In this document: positions 7,150 to 14,269 of the stretch, piece after piece
How positions within the stretch are numbered: position 1 is the first letter of the stretch
How the letters are laid out: each line of letters starts with the position of its first letter
NCBI GenBank assembly: GCA_002361735.1
Contig: DETS01000053.1
Location: 17,511 to 45,997, forward strand
DNA from: Lachnospiraceae bacterium UBA3282
GTDB lineage: Bacteria; Bacillota; Clostridia; Lachnospirales; Lachnospiraceae
Direction: 5' to 3'
Length of the DNA: 28,487 bases
Notes under the pieces: generated by a model
Seen by the model: the letters and a program-made list of their open reading frames with translations, nothing else
Told to the model about the DNA's origin: nothing
Databases searched by the model: none
Position numbers and translations under genes: made by a program

Positions 7150-7779
7150 ATGGCATTTGATTACAAAAAAGAATACAAAGAATTTTATCTGCCTAAAAAC
7201 AAACCTGCGCTTATCACCATACCCGCCATGAACTTTATCGCGGTGCGCGGCAAGGGCAATCCGAACGAAGAAGGCGGTGCTTACAAACAGTCGATTGGTC
7301 TGCTTTACGGTATCGCCTTCACCATTAAGATGAATAAGATGGGAGACCACCGGATCGAGGGCTACTTTGACTTTGTCGTGCCGCCTTTGGAAGGCTTGTG
7401 GTGGCAGGAGGGTACTGTCGGTATTGACTATTCCAGAAAAGAAGATTTTGAGTGGATCTCCATGATTCGTCTGCCTGATTTCGTGACCAAAGCGGAATTT
7501 GCCTGGGCGCTAGCAGAAGCAACGGCAAAGAAACAGACAGATTTTTCACAGGTGGAATTTTTGACATATGAAGAAGGTCTTTGCGTACAGTGTATGCACA
7601 TCGGTCCCTATGACGATGAACCCGCCACCATAGAGGCTATGGATCGATTTGCCGCAGAACAGGGCTATATTCCTGATCTGGAAGGCACACGCCGCCACCA
7701 CGAGATCTACTTAAGCGACGTCAGAAAATGCAAGCCGGAAAATCTGAAAACGGTGATCCGGCATCCGGTCAAAAAATAA
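7150..7779 (+). CDS. GyrI-like small-molecule-binding domain protein
   Basis: The 209-residue protein (MAFDYKKEYKEFYLPKNKP start, then IPAMNFIAVRGKGNPNE, and a C-terminal HIGPYDDEPATIEAMDRFAAEQGY followed by HHEIYLSDVRKCKPENLKTV) matches the GyrI-like/SMBD-like stand-alone family that includes Listeria Lin2189. Members of that group bind hydrophobic compounds, and some have been shown to hydrolyse cyclopropanoid DNA-alkylating toxins. A detoxifying or sensing role is therefore likely, but the substrate is unknown. A strong GGGAGG site precedes the ATG. It follows a WYL regulator, which probably controls it. Its last 11 bases overlap the convergent gene on the other strand. Confidence 0.85.
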   Translation: MAFDYKKEYKEFYLPKNKPALITIPAMNFIAVRGKGNPNEEGGAYKQSIGLLYGIAFTIKMNKMGDHRIEGYFDFVVPPLEGLWWQEGTVGIDYSRKEDFEWISMIRLPDFVTKAEFAWALAEATAKKQTDFSQVEFLTYEEGLCVQCMHIGPYDDEPATIEAMDRFAAEQGYIPDLEGTRRHHEIYLSDVRKCKPENLKTVIRHPVKK

Positions 7780-8746
7780 GCTTTTCGATATTTTCTTCGC
7801 ATTCCTCTATCTGCACAGATAAGGACTTTAGGTTACATTTTCTTACCAAAAACTTTGCCGCTGTATTTGCGGAGTTGATAAAGTACCGCCAAATGCTTTT
7901 GATAGAAATAACGATCAACAGGATGCCAAACAGCAGAGAAAACCGATATAGAATATAACATCCTGCAGGCAACAGCGCGATACAGAGCAGCGCGCTTCTT
8001 TTGAGTTCGTGAAACCGCCGTTCTAATGTATCCAACCGCATTTGTTCCGCCTGCAGTTCGTAATCGCTATCGTAGCGCTGTTTCGTATTCTGTTGTTTCC
8101 CCTCATAACGATAGCCGGATTTTTGAGTAACAGGTCTTTCATCCTCCGGATCTTCCAGCACAACATTTTTGAGACCACCGGCGCCAAAGAACCGTATCGC
8201 CGCAACCACCAGCAAAAAAATCCCAATGTATATCGTATCTTTGTTTTTTCCGAAATCTTTTTCTACGATTACAAAGGAAGTGATCAGGCTTTCCATCCAA
8301 AAACCATCAATTGAAGCATGCCATGCCAGATTGATATCGATTGGCGATTCAATGATTTTACCCTCAAATAAAATGGCTTCGCCGTGTCCTTCTTCAAAAG
8401 CTTCTAATTGTTTGAGTAACGATTTACTGTATGCCATAATACAGATATAGGACTTTTTCCCGACGGGAATGGTATAGAAATCATAAGATTTTCCCAAAAG
8501 ATTCAAATAACTCTGGCTCAGGCCGAAGAATTTATTATTGCCATACACATGCTTCCCGATATAGGTATCAATGTTACCGGTTACATAGGCTCCCTCCTTA
8601 ATTTCGTATTCCTGCATCGTATTTAAATCGAGTGCATGATGGCATTGATAAGCCGCGTGGAGCCCTTTTCCGAAAAGAATCAGACCAACTATAAAAATGA
8701 TAGCCGTCAAAATTTCTTTTTTCGTAATAAATACTCGATATTTCAT
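7769..8746 (-). CDS. Unrecognised membrane protein
   Basis: I cannot name this 325-residue protein. It begins MKYRVFITKKEILTAIIFI with a membrane helix at about 11-30. An extracytoplasmic region of about 120-130 residues follows (IKEGAYVTGNIDTYIGKHVY, later FYTIPVGKKSYICIMAY). A second helix is at about 172-190 (YIGIFLLVVAAIRFFGAG), then a charged linker with Gln, Lys and Glu, then one or two further helices near 255-290 (LLCIALLPAGCYILYRF, LLFGILLIVISI). The start is placed at the ATG at 8746 with AAAGGG upstream; a longer reading to 8854 runs through a hairpin-rich repeat and is probably spurious. It ends 11 bases inside the GyrI-like gene. Confidence 0.75.
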   Translation of the reverse strand: MKYRVFITKKEILTAIIFIVGLILFGKGLHAAYQCHHALDLNTMQEYEIKEGAYVTGNIDTYIGKHVYGNNKFFGLSQSYLNLLGKSYDFYTIPVGKKSYICIMAYSKSLLKQLEAFEEGHGEAILFEGKIIESPIDINLAWHASIDGFWMESLITSFVIVEKDFGKNKDTIYIGIFLLVVAAIRFFGAGGLKNVVLEDPEDERPVTQKSGYRYEGKQQNTKQRYDSDYELQAEQMRLDTLERRFHELKRSALLCIALLPAGCYILYRFSLLFGILLIVISIKSIWRYFINSANTAAKFLVRKCNLKSLSVQIEECEENIEKLIF

Positions 8747-8769
8747 CGTTTGCCCTTTCTTACTTATTC

Positions 8770-8888
8770 GCAGTGCAAGCTCGAAAAACCCTTGGTTTTC
8801 CTCGCTCACGGGCATTCGCCCTAAACACCCGCAATCTGAGAAAATTGCCAGCAAGCTGCCATTTTTTCATCTTTCGTCTGTACACTGC
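8770..8888. repeat. Hairpin-rich repeat element (candidate family member C)
   Basis: A 119-base segment bounded by GCAGTG and CACTGC holds four small hairpins in a row: AAAACC/GGTTTT (8785-8799), GGGC/GCCC (8810-8821), GCAAT/ATTGC (8831-8848) and CAGC/GCTG (8849-8858). Read on the minus strand it shares the pattern GCGA-GA-(GAAA hairpin TTTC)-GAG with the element at 19815-19936. It lies just upstream of the membrane protein start at 8746, so it might be transcribed as part of its leader. Confidence 0.5.
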
Positions 8889-8944
8889 TCATTGCTTTCG
8901 TGGATATTATATCATAAATTCCCGATGCGTCTAAGAAAATCGTC

Positions 8945-9000
8945 TATCGGCAAAATATAATTCCTTATTTTTGCAAAAACATAGATATATTTTGCCGATA
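8945..9000. repeat. 15-bp perfect inverted repeat upstream of the broken HTH gene
   Basis: TATCGGCAAAATATA (8945-8959) and TATATTTTGCCGATA (8986-9000) are perfect inverted repeats 26 bases apart. They end two bases before an extended -10 promoter, so they look like an operator. No other copy was noticed in the window. Confidence 0.7.
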
Positions 9001-9001
9001 A

Positions 9002-9010
9002 TGGTATAAT
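9002..9010 (+). promoter_or_regulatory. Extended -10 promoter of the HTH gene
   Basis: TGGTATAAT at 9002-9010 is an extended -10 element, about 29 bases before the ATG at 9039. No good -35 is visible at 17 bases, which is normal for this promoter type. GAGAGAGG just upstream of the ATG can serve as ribosome binding site. Confidence 0.5.
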
Positions 9011-9038
9011 AATACCGATAACACTGAGAGAGGTCGAA

Positions 9039-9272
9039 ATGCCTATGAAATATATGAATGTCAAAGCAGCCGCTGAGAAATGGAGCCTATCCGAGAGAAG
9101 TGTAAGGAATTATTGTTCCGAAGGCAAAATCCCCGGTGCGATTTTAGAAGGTAAAACCTGAAAAATCCCGATGTTGGCGGTGAAACCTGCAAGAAAACGT
9201 CGGATAGGAAAAGTGTCAAACATAAGGTACAAATTGAGCTTACCTATTTTTGGACTGGAATACACGGATTGA
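9039..9272 (+). pseudogene. Small helix-turn-helix DNA-binding protein interrupted by TGA
   Basis: Translation from ATG 9039 gives MPMKYMNVKAAAEKWSLSER, then SVRNYCSEGKIPGAILEGKT, then TGA at 9159-9161, and continues in frame as KIPMLAVKPARKRR to the next TGA at 9270. This is the pattern of the small MerR-like/excisionase-like HTH proteins common in Lachnospiraceae, in which the residue at the TGA position is normally Trp (a GRSW-IP type motif). A single TGG to TGA change therefore explains the break. The first 40 codons could still make a truncated HTH peptide. The gene has its own promoter and an inverted repeat upstream. No partner gene follows. The rest of 8747-9360 holds only this gene and the repeats listed. 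Confidence 0.75.
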
Positions 9273-9309
9273 TGCAGAAGAAGCTCTGTTTATGGAATAG
9301 CAGTATTTC

Positions 9310-9345
9310 CAACTATGAAACAAATACACATTTATTTCATAGTTG
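9310..9345. repeat. Long hairpin in the intergenic region
   Basis: CAACTATGAAACAAAT (9310-9325) and ATTTATTTCATAGTTG (9330-9345) pair over 16 positions with one mismatch and a 4-base loop. It lies 15 bases beyond the stop of the minus-strand gene ending at 9361, so it may help end that transcript, although no strong T tract follows. Confidence 0.6.
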
Positions 9346-9360
9346 TGCCTCGGAATGCAC

Positions 9361-9906
9361 TTAATTCCAATAGAATCTCAAAACCACGCCAAATTTCCGA
9401 TCAACCGTGGTGACTTTCCCAATCTTCCCGTTTGCATTCATAATAATATAGTTTTCTCCTTCGGTAGATACATTCAGGAACTTGCCGCCTTTGTTTATGT
9501 AGTCCTCGTTGCAGATATCTGAGATGATCTCGCAGATGTCGTCGCGGCTGTGTCCTTTCTTGATCTCAAACGCGTTATCGGCATCGCCGACATATTCGTC
9601 ATCAACTACCACAAGATATTCCGCAACTCCGTCAAGTAACATTTGTTCAAAACCGGTCGGATTATGGATGTCATGATAATAACCGATGCCAAAGGAAATC
9701 AAACCGATGATCGTTCCCACGAAAAAAATGCCGATAAACCGCTGAAAATACGATTCTCGTTTCCATTTTTTCATTGTTGATCCATATCCAAAATAATGGC
9801 GAATCACATCAAAAATACTTGTATCCCTTACAAAAATGGGAAATATCGCACCTGCCGCTGAGAAAACGAAAAGAATGATGAAAAATATGATAATTGTTTT
9901 GATCAT
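9361..9906 (-). CDS. Unrecognised two-helix membrane protein
   Basis: A 181-residue protein I cannot assign. It has an N-terminal membrane helix (about 3-25: IIIFFIILFVFSAAGAIFPI), a basic loop with YGSTMKKWKRES, a second helix (about 57-77: FIGIFFVGTIIGLISFGIGY) and a C-terminal domain of about 100 residues on the far side that is rich in Asp and Glu (VVVDDEYVGDADNAFEIKKG) and ends in TVDRKFGVVLRFYWN. AAGGAG lies about 10 bases before the ATG. It stands alone between the broken HTH gene and the tyrosine recombinase. With the membrane protein at 7769-8746 it forms a small accessory patch. Confidence 0.72.
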   Translation of the reverse strand: MIKTIIIFFIILFVFSAAGAIFPIFVRDTSIFDVIRHYFGYGSTMKKWKRESYFQRFIGIFFVGTIIGLISFGIGYYHDIHNPTGFEQMLLDGVAEYLVVVDDEYVGDADNAFEIKKGHSRDDICEIISDICNEDYINKGGKFLNVSTEGENYIIMNANGKIGKVTTVDRKFGVVLRFYWN

Positions 9907-9972
9907 TTGCCTATCGCTCCTTTTTGGGTCGTAAAAGGCCTCTGCATCACCTCATAAAACACAGACAAATCA

Positions 9973-11040
9973 CTAGTTTTCCCGCAGTTTTACAGCCTTC
10001 GCCGCCTTCCTGCGGTTCTGGTCCTTAATCGCCGCATAATGCTTCCTGGTCGTACCCACATCGGAGTGACCAAGCACATCCGCCACCAAATAAATATCCT
10101 CGGTTTCCTGATAAAGGCTGGTACCAAAGGTGGAACGCAGTTTATGCGGTGTGATCTTTTTCTGAGGCACAAAGGCTCTCGCATATTTGCTCACCAGATC
10201 CTCCACGGCGTGTACGCTGATGCGTTTCTTCTGCAAAGAGAAAAACAAGGCATTTTCTTCTCCCGGAAGTGCCTGCGGCGCAATTTGGGCACGGGGACCT
10301 TCTATGTAGTCCAAAAGCGCTTTCTCAACTTCCTCACCGAAGTACAAAACCGCTTCGTTGCCGCCTTTACGGATCACGCGGATGCTGTTTTCCCGAAAAT
10401 TCACATCGTTTAAGTCCAGTCCCACGCATTCCGAGACACGGATGCCCGTTCCCAAAAACAGGGTCACTATGGCTATGTCCCGCACCTTTGTCTTCAAAAA
10501 GAAGTCCTTTTTCTTTCCGGAAAGGCTGTTTTCGTAGGTTTCCAAGCTATCTAAGAAAATTGCCACTTCATCGGGCTCCAAGTGGATGATCGCCTTCTCA
10601 TGAAGCTTCGGCATATCCACCTGCATTGCCACATTGCGGGTAAGAAGCTCCTTTTTATAAAAATAGTCCAGAAAACTGCGCAGGGAGGACATTTTGCGGG
10701 CGATGCTGCTCGCACCGTTTTTCTGACCGGTCCCTTCCGTCACATAATACTTCAAATATTCCTGATACTCCTCAATATCGATTGCCGTCAGCCGGTCAAT
10801 ATCCGCCAGACTGATATCCCGCATCTCCTTTTCGGAAAGCGCCGGATTGCGTTCCATTAAAAACCGCAGAAATACCTGCAGGTCGTAAGCATAGGAAATA
10901 CGCGTCTTTGCGCTGGTCTTTGCCTCCACCGCCCGAAAATAATCTTTTGCATACGGCGGCAGTTCCGCCAGCATATTCCTAAGCTGCAGCGTGTAGCCTG
11001 TGGCGATCTGTTCATGGTATGTATGATTCCTACCTGCCAT
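9973..11040 (-). CDS. Tyrosine recombinase, XerC/XerD-like
   Basis: A 355-residue tyrosine recombinase. The N-terminal SAM-like core-binding domain covers about 25-140 (AKTRISYAYDLQVFLRFLME). The catalytic domain carries all six expected residues: Arg201 in TGIRVSEC, Lys225 in RKGGNE, His299 and Arg302 in HKLRSTFG, His325 in LGHSD and Tyr335 in KHYAA. It therefore should cut and join DNA. There are no phage genes or obvious attachment sites nearby, and it forms a likely operon with the tRNA thiolase gene 34 bases upstream, so a housekeeping Xer-type role in chromosome dimer resolution is more likely than mobile-element integration. About 50 residues longer than classic XerC, mainly at the N-terminus. 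Confidence 0.9.
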   Translation of the reverse strand: MAGRNHTYHEQIATGYTLQLRNMLAELPPYAKDYFRAVEAKTSAKTRISYAYDLQVFLRFLMERNPALSEKEMRDISLADIDRLTAIDIEEYQEYLKYYVTEGTGQKNGASSIARKMSSLRSFLDYFYKKELLTRNVAMQVDMPKLHEKAIIHLEPDEVAIFLDSLETYENSLSGKKKDFFLKTKVRDIAIVTLFLGTGIRVSECVGLDLNDVNFRENSIRVIRKGGNEAVLYFGEEVEKALLDYIEGPRAQIAPQALPGEENALFFSLQKKRISVHAVEDLVSKYARAFVPQKKITPHKLRSTFGTSLYQETEDIYLVADVLGHSDVGTTRKHYAAIKDQNRRKAAKAVKLREN

Positions 11041-11074
11041 TGTCTTTCCTCGTTTCTCTTTTCAATAGACATTC

Positions 11075-11794
11075 TTATTGCTTATCCCAGCCGTCTATCC
11101 CACTGCCGAGAATCGCCGTGAACATACGTTCTTTTACGCCCGGTGCTTCCAGATTGATCTGCTGCACCAGATTTTTCACAGTCTCCCTCTTGGTGTGCCC
11201 GTCCGCCGGACAGGGGCTTTTGACTACGGGAACGCTATTCTTTCGCACAAAACCGATTACATCGGCTTCGTTCATATAAATCAGAGGTCGTATAACGGTG
11301 ATCTCCGTGCGATCAAGATATGTCACGGGGCGAAACGTGTGAAAACGTCCCTCGTAGATCAGGGACATCATCATCGTTTCCACCACGTCGTCCTTATGAT
11401 GCGCATAGGCCACTTTATTGCAGCCTACGGCCTTCATGGCATCGTTTAGTGCCCCTTTTCGCATCTTTGCGCATAGGGAGCAGGGATTTGTTTCCTGCCT
11501 GTCCTCAAACACGATTTTTGCGATATCCGTTTTAATAATCTGATATTCCACTTCAAGCGATCGGCACAGCGCCTCGATCGCGGATAGATCGAGATTTCCA
11601 AAGCCTAAATCCACCGTCACCGCACATAACTCAAATGGAATGGGATAAAAACGCCTCAAAGCCTGCAGGGCATAGAGCAGGGTCAGGCTGTCTTTTCCAC
11701 CGGAAATGCCCACTGCAATGCGGTCATGCCGCTCAATCATATGAAAATCGTCTACAGCCTTCCTCACAAGGCTCAATACCTGCTGTAATTTCAT
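11075..11794 (-). CDS. ttcA: TtcA-family tRNA 2-thiocytidine synthetase
   Basis: TtcA-type enzymes activate a tRNA cytidine with ATP and insert sulfur using an iron-sulfur cluster. The 239-residue protein has the PP-loop ISGGKDS at 30-36, CSLC with Cys105 and Cys108, and Cys195 in KSPCPADGH, which correspond to the three cluster ligands of TtcA. AYAHHKDDVVETMMMSLIYEGR at about 129-150 is also typical of the family (quoted only as a region). It is shorter than Escherichia coli TtcA (about 310) but normal for the Firmicute version. The exact tRNA target is unproven here. It is divergent from the AI-2E transporter gene and upstream of the recombinase gene. Confidence 0.85.
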   Translation of the reverse strand: MKLQQVLSLVRKAVDDFHMIERHDRIAVGISGGKDSLTLLYALQALRRFYPIPFELCAVTVDLGFGNLDLSAIEALCRSLEVEYQIIKTDIAKIVFEDRQETNPCSLCAKMRKGALNDAMKAVGCNKVAYAHHKDDVVETMMMSLIYEGRFHTFRPVTYLDRTEITVIRPLIYMNEADVIGFVRKNSVPVVKSPCPADGHTKRETVKNLVQQINLEAPGVKERMFTAILGSGIDGWDKQ

Positions 11795-11858
11795 CGTATA
11801 TACTTCTTTCCTGAATTTGCGCCCTATAATACTTTCGTGATAATTCCATTTTAGGGTA

Positions 11859-11887
11859 TTGTTTCTCCCCTGTCAAATTGCTATAAT
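11859..11887 (+). promoter_or_regulatory. Promoter of the AI-2E family transporter gene
   Basis: TTGTTT (11859-11864) and TATAAT (11882-11887) with a 17-base spacer, about 57 bases before the ATG at 11944. The intergenic region is shared with the divergent ttcA gene. Confidence 0.65.
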
Positions 11888-11943
11888 TATCTGTAAGATA
11901 TCGCATGAAAATCTGATTTCGTATCGAAAGGAAGATGTTTCAT

Positions 11944-13320
11944 ATGAAATTCAAATTTGATAAAAAATATTTATATTGGGGATTGACGGCATTTCTGGCG
12001 CTTGCCGGTGCGATCTTATTCTATTATCTCCTCTTCCACCGCGCGAATTTTATGGGCGGACTGAAAATGATCGTTACCATTGCCATGCCGATCATCGACG
12101 GCTTTGTACTTGCCTACCTCTTTACCCCAATCCTAAATAAGATTGAAAAAAGCGTGGTAAAACCGCTCTGTAAGAAAGCAGGCATTTCCACAAGCGGTAA
12201 GAACAGGGGGCGTATCCGTGCCGCCTGCATCTTTGCGACGCTCCTTGTTGTTCTTTTGATCCTCTATGAACTGTTTGCCCTCATCATTCCCGAGGTCATT
12301 CGCAGCATCCAGAGCATTATTTATATGTTTCCTGTCTATCTCAACAATCTCTCTGATTGGGCGCTTCTTTTGTTAAAAGACAATCCCGATCTGGAAGCAA
12401 CTGTCAACAACTATTTTAATCAGTATTCTGCCAAATTAACAGAATATGCCAACAGCCATTTCCTCCCGCAGCTCAACGATATGCTCAAGGATGCGCTGAG
12501 CGTTGTCTCTACTACCGCCATCGGCGTGTTTAAGGCGCTCTGGAACCTTATCATCGGCTTCATTATCTCTATCTATCTGCTGGGGAGTAAGGAGAAATTT
12601 GCCGGTCAGGCAAAAAAAATCGTCTATGCGGTCTTTGACAGGCAGACCGGCAATGAAATGGTTACCAATTTCCGCTTTATCCACAGCACCTTCATCGGTT
12701 TTATCGGCGGCAAAATCGTGGATTCCATCATCATTGGAATCATCTGCTTTGTCTGCACCAGCATTATCGGCACTCCTTATGCCAGCCTGGTAAGCGTGAT
12801 CGTGGGCTTAACCAATATCATCCCCTTCTTTGGTCCCTGGATCGGCGGCATTCCCAGCGCCCTTCTGGTGCTGATGGTGGATCCCAAACAGGCGCTCTAT
12901 TTTGGTATTCTGGTCCTTTTGATTCAGCAGTTTGACGGCAACATCCTCGGTCCTAAGATCCTGGGCGATTCCACAGGGCTTTCCAGCTTCTGGGTTATCT
13001 TTGCGATTACGGTATTCGGCGGTCTTTTCGGCGTCCTTGGCATGGTAGTGGGCGTACCGATCTTTGCGGTATTCTATGCCGGCGTCAAAGCCATGGTAAA
13101 CCGTTCGCTGCAAAAAAAGAATCTGCCGACAGATCTTTCTCCCTACATGACGGTAGGTCAAATCGAGGAATCCATGACCTTTACCGAATATGTGCCGCCT
13201 GTGAAGAAAAAGAACAGGAACAGACCGCAGACAACAGCTTCCTATAAAAACAGAGAAAGCAACCGCGAAAATGCCTCTGATCCTGCTAATACCAATGCCT
13301 CGACAGATAAAAAAGAATAA
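11944..13320 (+). CDS. AI-2E family (PerM/YtvI-like) transporter
   Basis: A 458-residue polytopic protein with about eight membrane helices: one or two near the N-terminus (LYWGLTAFLALAGAILFYYL), a charged soluble stretch near 150-200, and a C-terminal set containing the family motif region LTNIIPFFGPWIGGIPSALL at about 290-310 and LGDSTGLSSFWVIFAI near 345. The family includes autoinducer-2 exporters and sodium/proton antiporters, so the substrate is not certain. The last 60 residues are a hydrophilic Lys/Asn/Thr-rich tail. The ATG at 11944 is preferred over 11935, since AAAGGAAG ends right at 11934. It converges on the kinase-like gene. Confidence 0.88.
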   Translation: MKFKFDKKYLYWGLTAFLALAGAILFYYLLFHRANFMGGLKMIVTIAMPIIDGFVLAYLFTPILNKIEKSVVKPLCKKAGISTSGKNRGRIRAACIFATLLVVLLILYELFALIIPEVIRSIQSIIYMFPVYLNNLSDWALLLLKDNPDLEATVNNYFNQYSAKLTEYANSHFLPQLNDMLKDALSVVSTTAIGVFKALWNLIIGFIISIYLLGSKEKFAGQAKKIVYAVFDRQTGNEMVTNFRFIHSTFIGFIGGKIVDSIIIGIICFVCTSIIGTPYASLVSVIVGLTNIIPFFGPWIGGIPSALLVLMVDPKQALYFGILVLLIQQFDGNILGPKILGDSTGLSSFWVIFAITVFGGLFGVLGMVVGVPIFAVFYAGVKAMVNRSLQKKNLPTDLSPYMTVGQIEESMTFTEYVPPVKKKNRNRPQTTASYKNRESNRENASDPANTNASTDKKE

Positions 13321-13367
13321 GCCGATTCGTCTTCGCTTAGCAGCTATGACATTGACGATTTTGATCT

Positions 13368-13417
13368 ATAAAAAATGGTGCGCTATATCGCAGTTTTTAG
13401 CTGCTTTCCAGCGCACC
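13368..13417 (-). terminator. Intrinsic terminator after the cytidylate-kinase-like gene
   Basis: GGTGCGCT and AGCGCACC (13377-13384 and 13410-13417) pair, with an inner GCAG/CTGC stem separated by a symmetric internal loop. On the minus strand the hairpin is followed by ATTTTTT. It also stands 56 bases after the convergent transporter gene and may serve both. Confidence 0.8.
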
Positions 13418-13459
13418 TTGCATTTTACAGTTGAATTGATTGACGCGAATTTTCCTTTG

Positions 13460-14086
13460 TCAGCGGTTCTCGAAGTCCTCCACAAACTGCGTGATCAGCT
13501 TTGCAGTCCCGTCAATGCCAAGCACACTGCTGTTAATGGAGATATCGTAGCTGTCAGACCGCCCCCATTTTTTAGAGGAATAGTAATTGTAATAACTCTG
13601 ACGCTGCTTATCCTTCTTATTCATCATGTCAAGCGCCTTCTGCTCCGAGGTAACGTCCTCAAAACGCTCCATGATCCGTTTCACCTTACAAGCCTGATCG
13701 CCGTGAATGAAGATGTGCAGGCAATTTGGGTAATCGTGCAGCGCATAGTCCGCACAGCGGCCGACGATCACACAGGGTCCCTCGTTTGCAATCTTTTTGA
13801 TGGTGTCAAACTGTGCCAGAAAAACTTTGTGGCTGATGGGCATATCCACAAACGAAGACGAGTTGTAGCCAAATGAATAGGTGTCCATCACCAGATTGTA
13901 AAGGAAAGAGTTCGTCGGTCTCTCGTCATGATTCTGAATCATCTCCTCACAGAAACCGCTCTCCTTCGCTGCTCTTGTCAACAAATCCTTATCGTAAAAG
14001 GGAATCCCAAAATGCTCCGCGACCTTCTTTCCGATCTCCCGACCGCCGGAACCAAACTGACGTCCGATCGTAATGATGGTATTCAT
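13460..14086 (-). CDS. Cytidylate-kinase-like family protein
   Basis: A 208-residue P-loop kinase-like protein of the Cytidylate_kin2 type. It starts MNTIITIGRQFGSGGREIG, the degenerate P-loop typical of this family, followed by IPFYDKDLLTRAAKESG and, later, GPCVIVGRCADYAL (about 103-116) and NKKDKQRQSYYNYYSSKKWG (about 155-174), which carry conserved Lys/Arg and Tyr residues. It is widespread in Clostridia and distinct from the canonical Cmk; its substrate is not established. It has a clear promoter and a terminator and so forms a single-gene unit. Confidence 0.85.
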   Translation of the reverse strand: MNTIITIGRQFGSGGREIGKKVAEHFGIPFYDKDLLTRAAKESGFCEEMIQNHDERPTNSFLYNLVMDTYSFGYNSSSFVDMPISHKVFLAQFDTIKKIANEGPCVIVGRCADYALHDYPNCLHIFIHGDQACKVKRIMERFEDVTSEQKALDMMNKKDKQRQSYYNYYSSKKWGRSDSYDISINSSVLGIDGTAKLITQFVEDFENR

Positions 14087-14126
14087 AAAACCAACCCCTT
14101 TCTGTCAAATAGTTTTAGCTATTCTC

Positions 14127-14155
14127 ATTATATATAATATGCACAAATTATGCAA
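14127..14155 (-). promoter_or_regulatory. Promoter of the cytidylate-kinase-like gene
   Basis: On the minus strand TTGCAT (14150-14155) and TATAAT (14127-14132) are exactly 17 bases apart, about 40 bases before the start codon. GAAAGGGG upstream of the ATG is the ribosome binding site. Confidence 0.7.
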
Positions 14156-14190
14156 GTGAAAATACAGATTTACTGTGATATATGCGCAAA

Positions 14191-14223
14191 GAAAAAGAGC
14201 CATGCAAATTTTGCACGGCTCTT
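14191..14223 (-). terminator. Intrinsic terminator after cstA
   Basis: Two 12-base arms at 14197-14208 and 14210-14221 pair with one wobble, forming a GC-rich base, and are followed on the minus strand by CTTTTTC. It lies about 48 bases past the cstA stop. Confidence 0.85.
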
Positions 14224-14269
14224 TCCGTATGATTCTTACTGTCTGATTTATACTTTACTTTACCAAGCT

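Noticed and set aside
8747..8854. N-terminal extension of the minus-strand membrane protein by 36 residues
   Set aside because: The extension runs through the hairpin-rich repeat, and the ATG at 8746 has its own AAAGGG site.
9159..9161. TGA read as Trp or selenocysteine
   Set aside because: Other genes here end in TGA (for example the MinC-upstream PBP and lexA-region genes), so TGA is a stop; no selenocysteine insertion hairpin or selenoprotein context was seen.
9973..11040. Prophage or integrative element integrase
   Set aside because: No structural phage, relaxase or excisionase genes nearby and no flanking tRNA or att-like repeat was found; the pairing with ttcA suggests a housekeeping gene.
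13271..13876. A 201-codon plus-strand open frame
   Set aside because: It covers the antisense of the kinase-like gene and the terminator between two convergent genes; composition is not protein-like.
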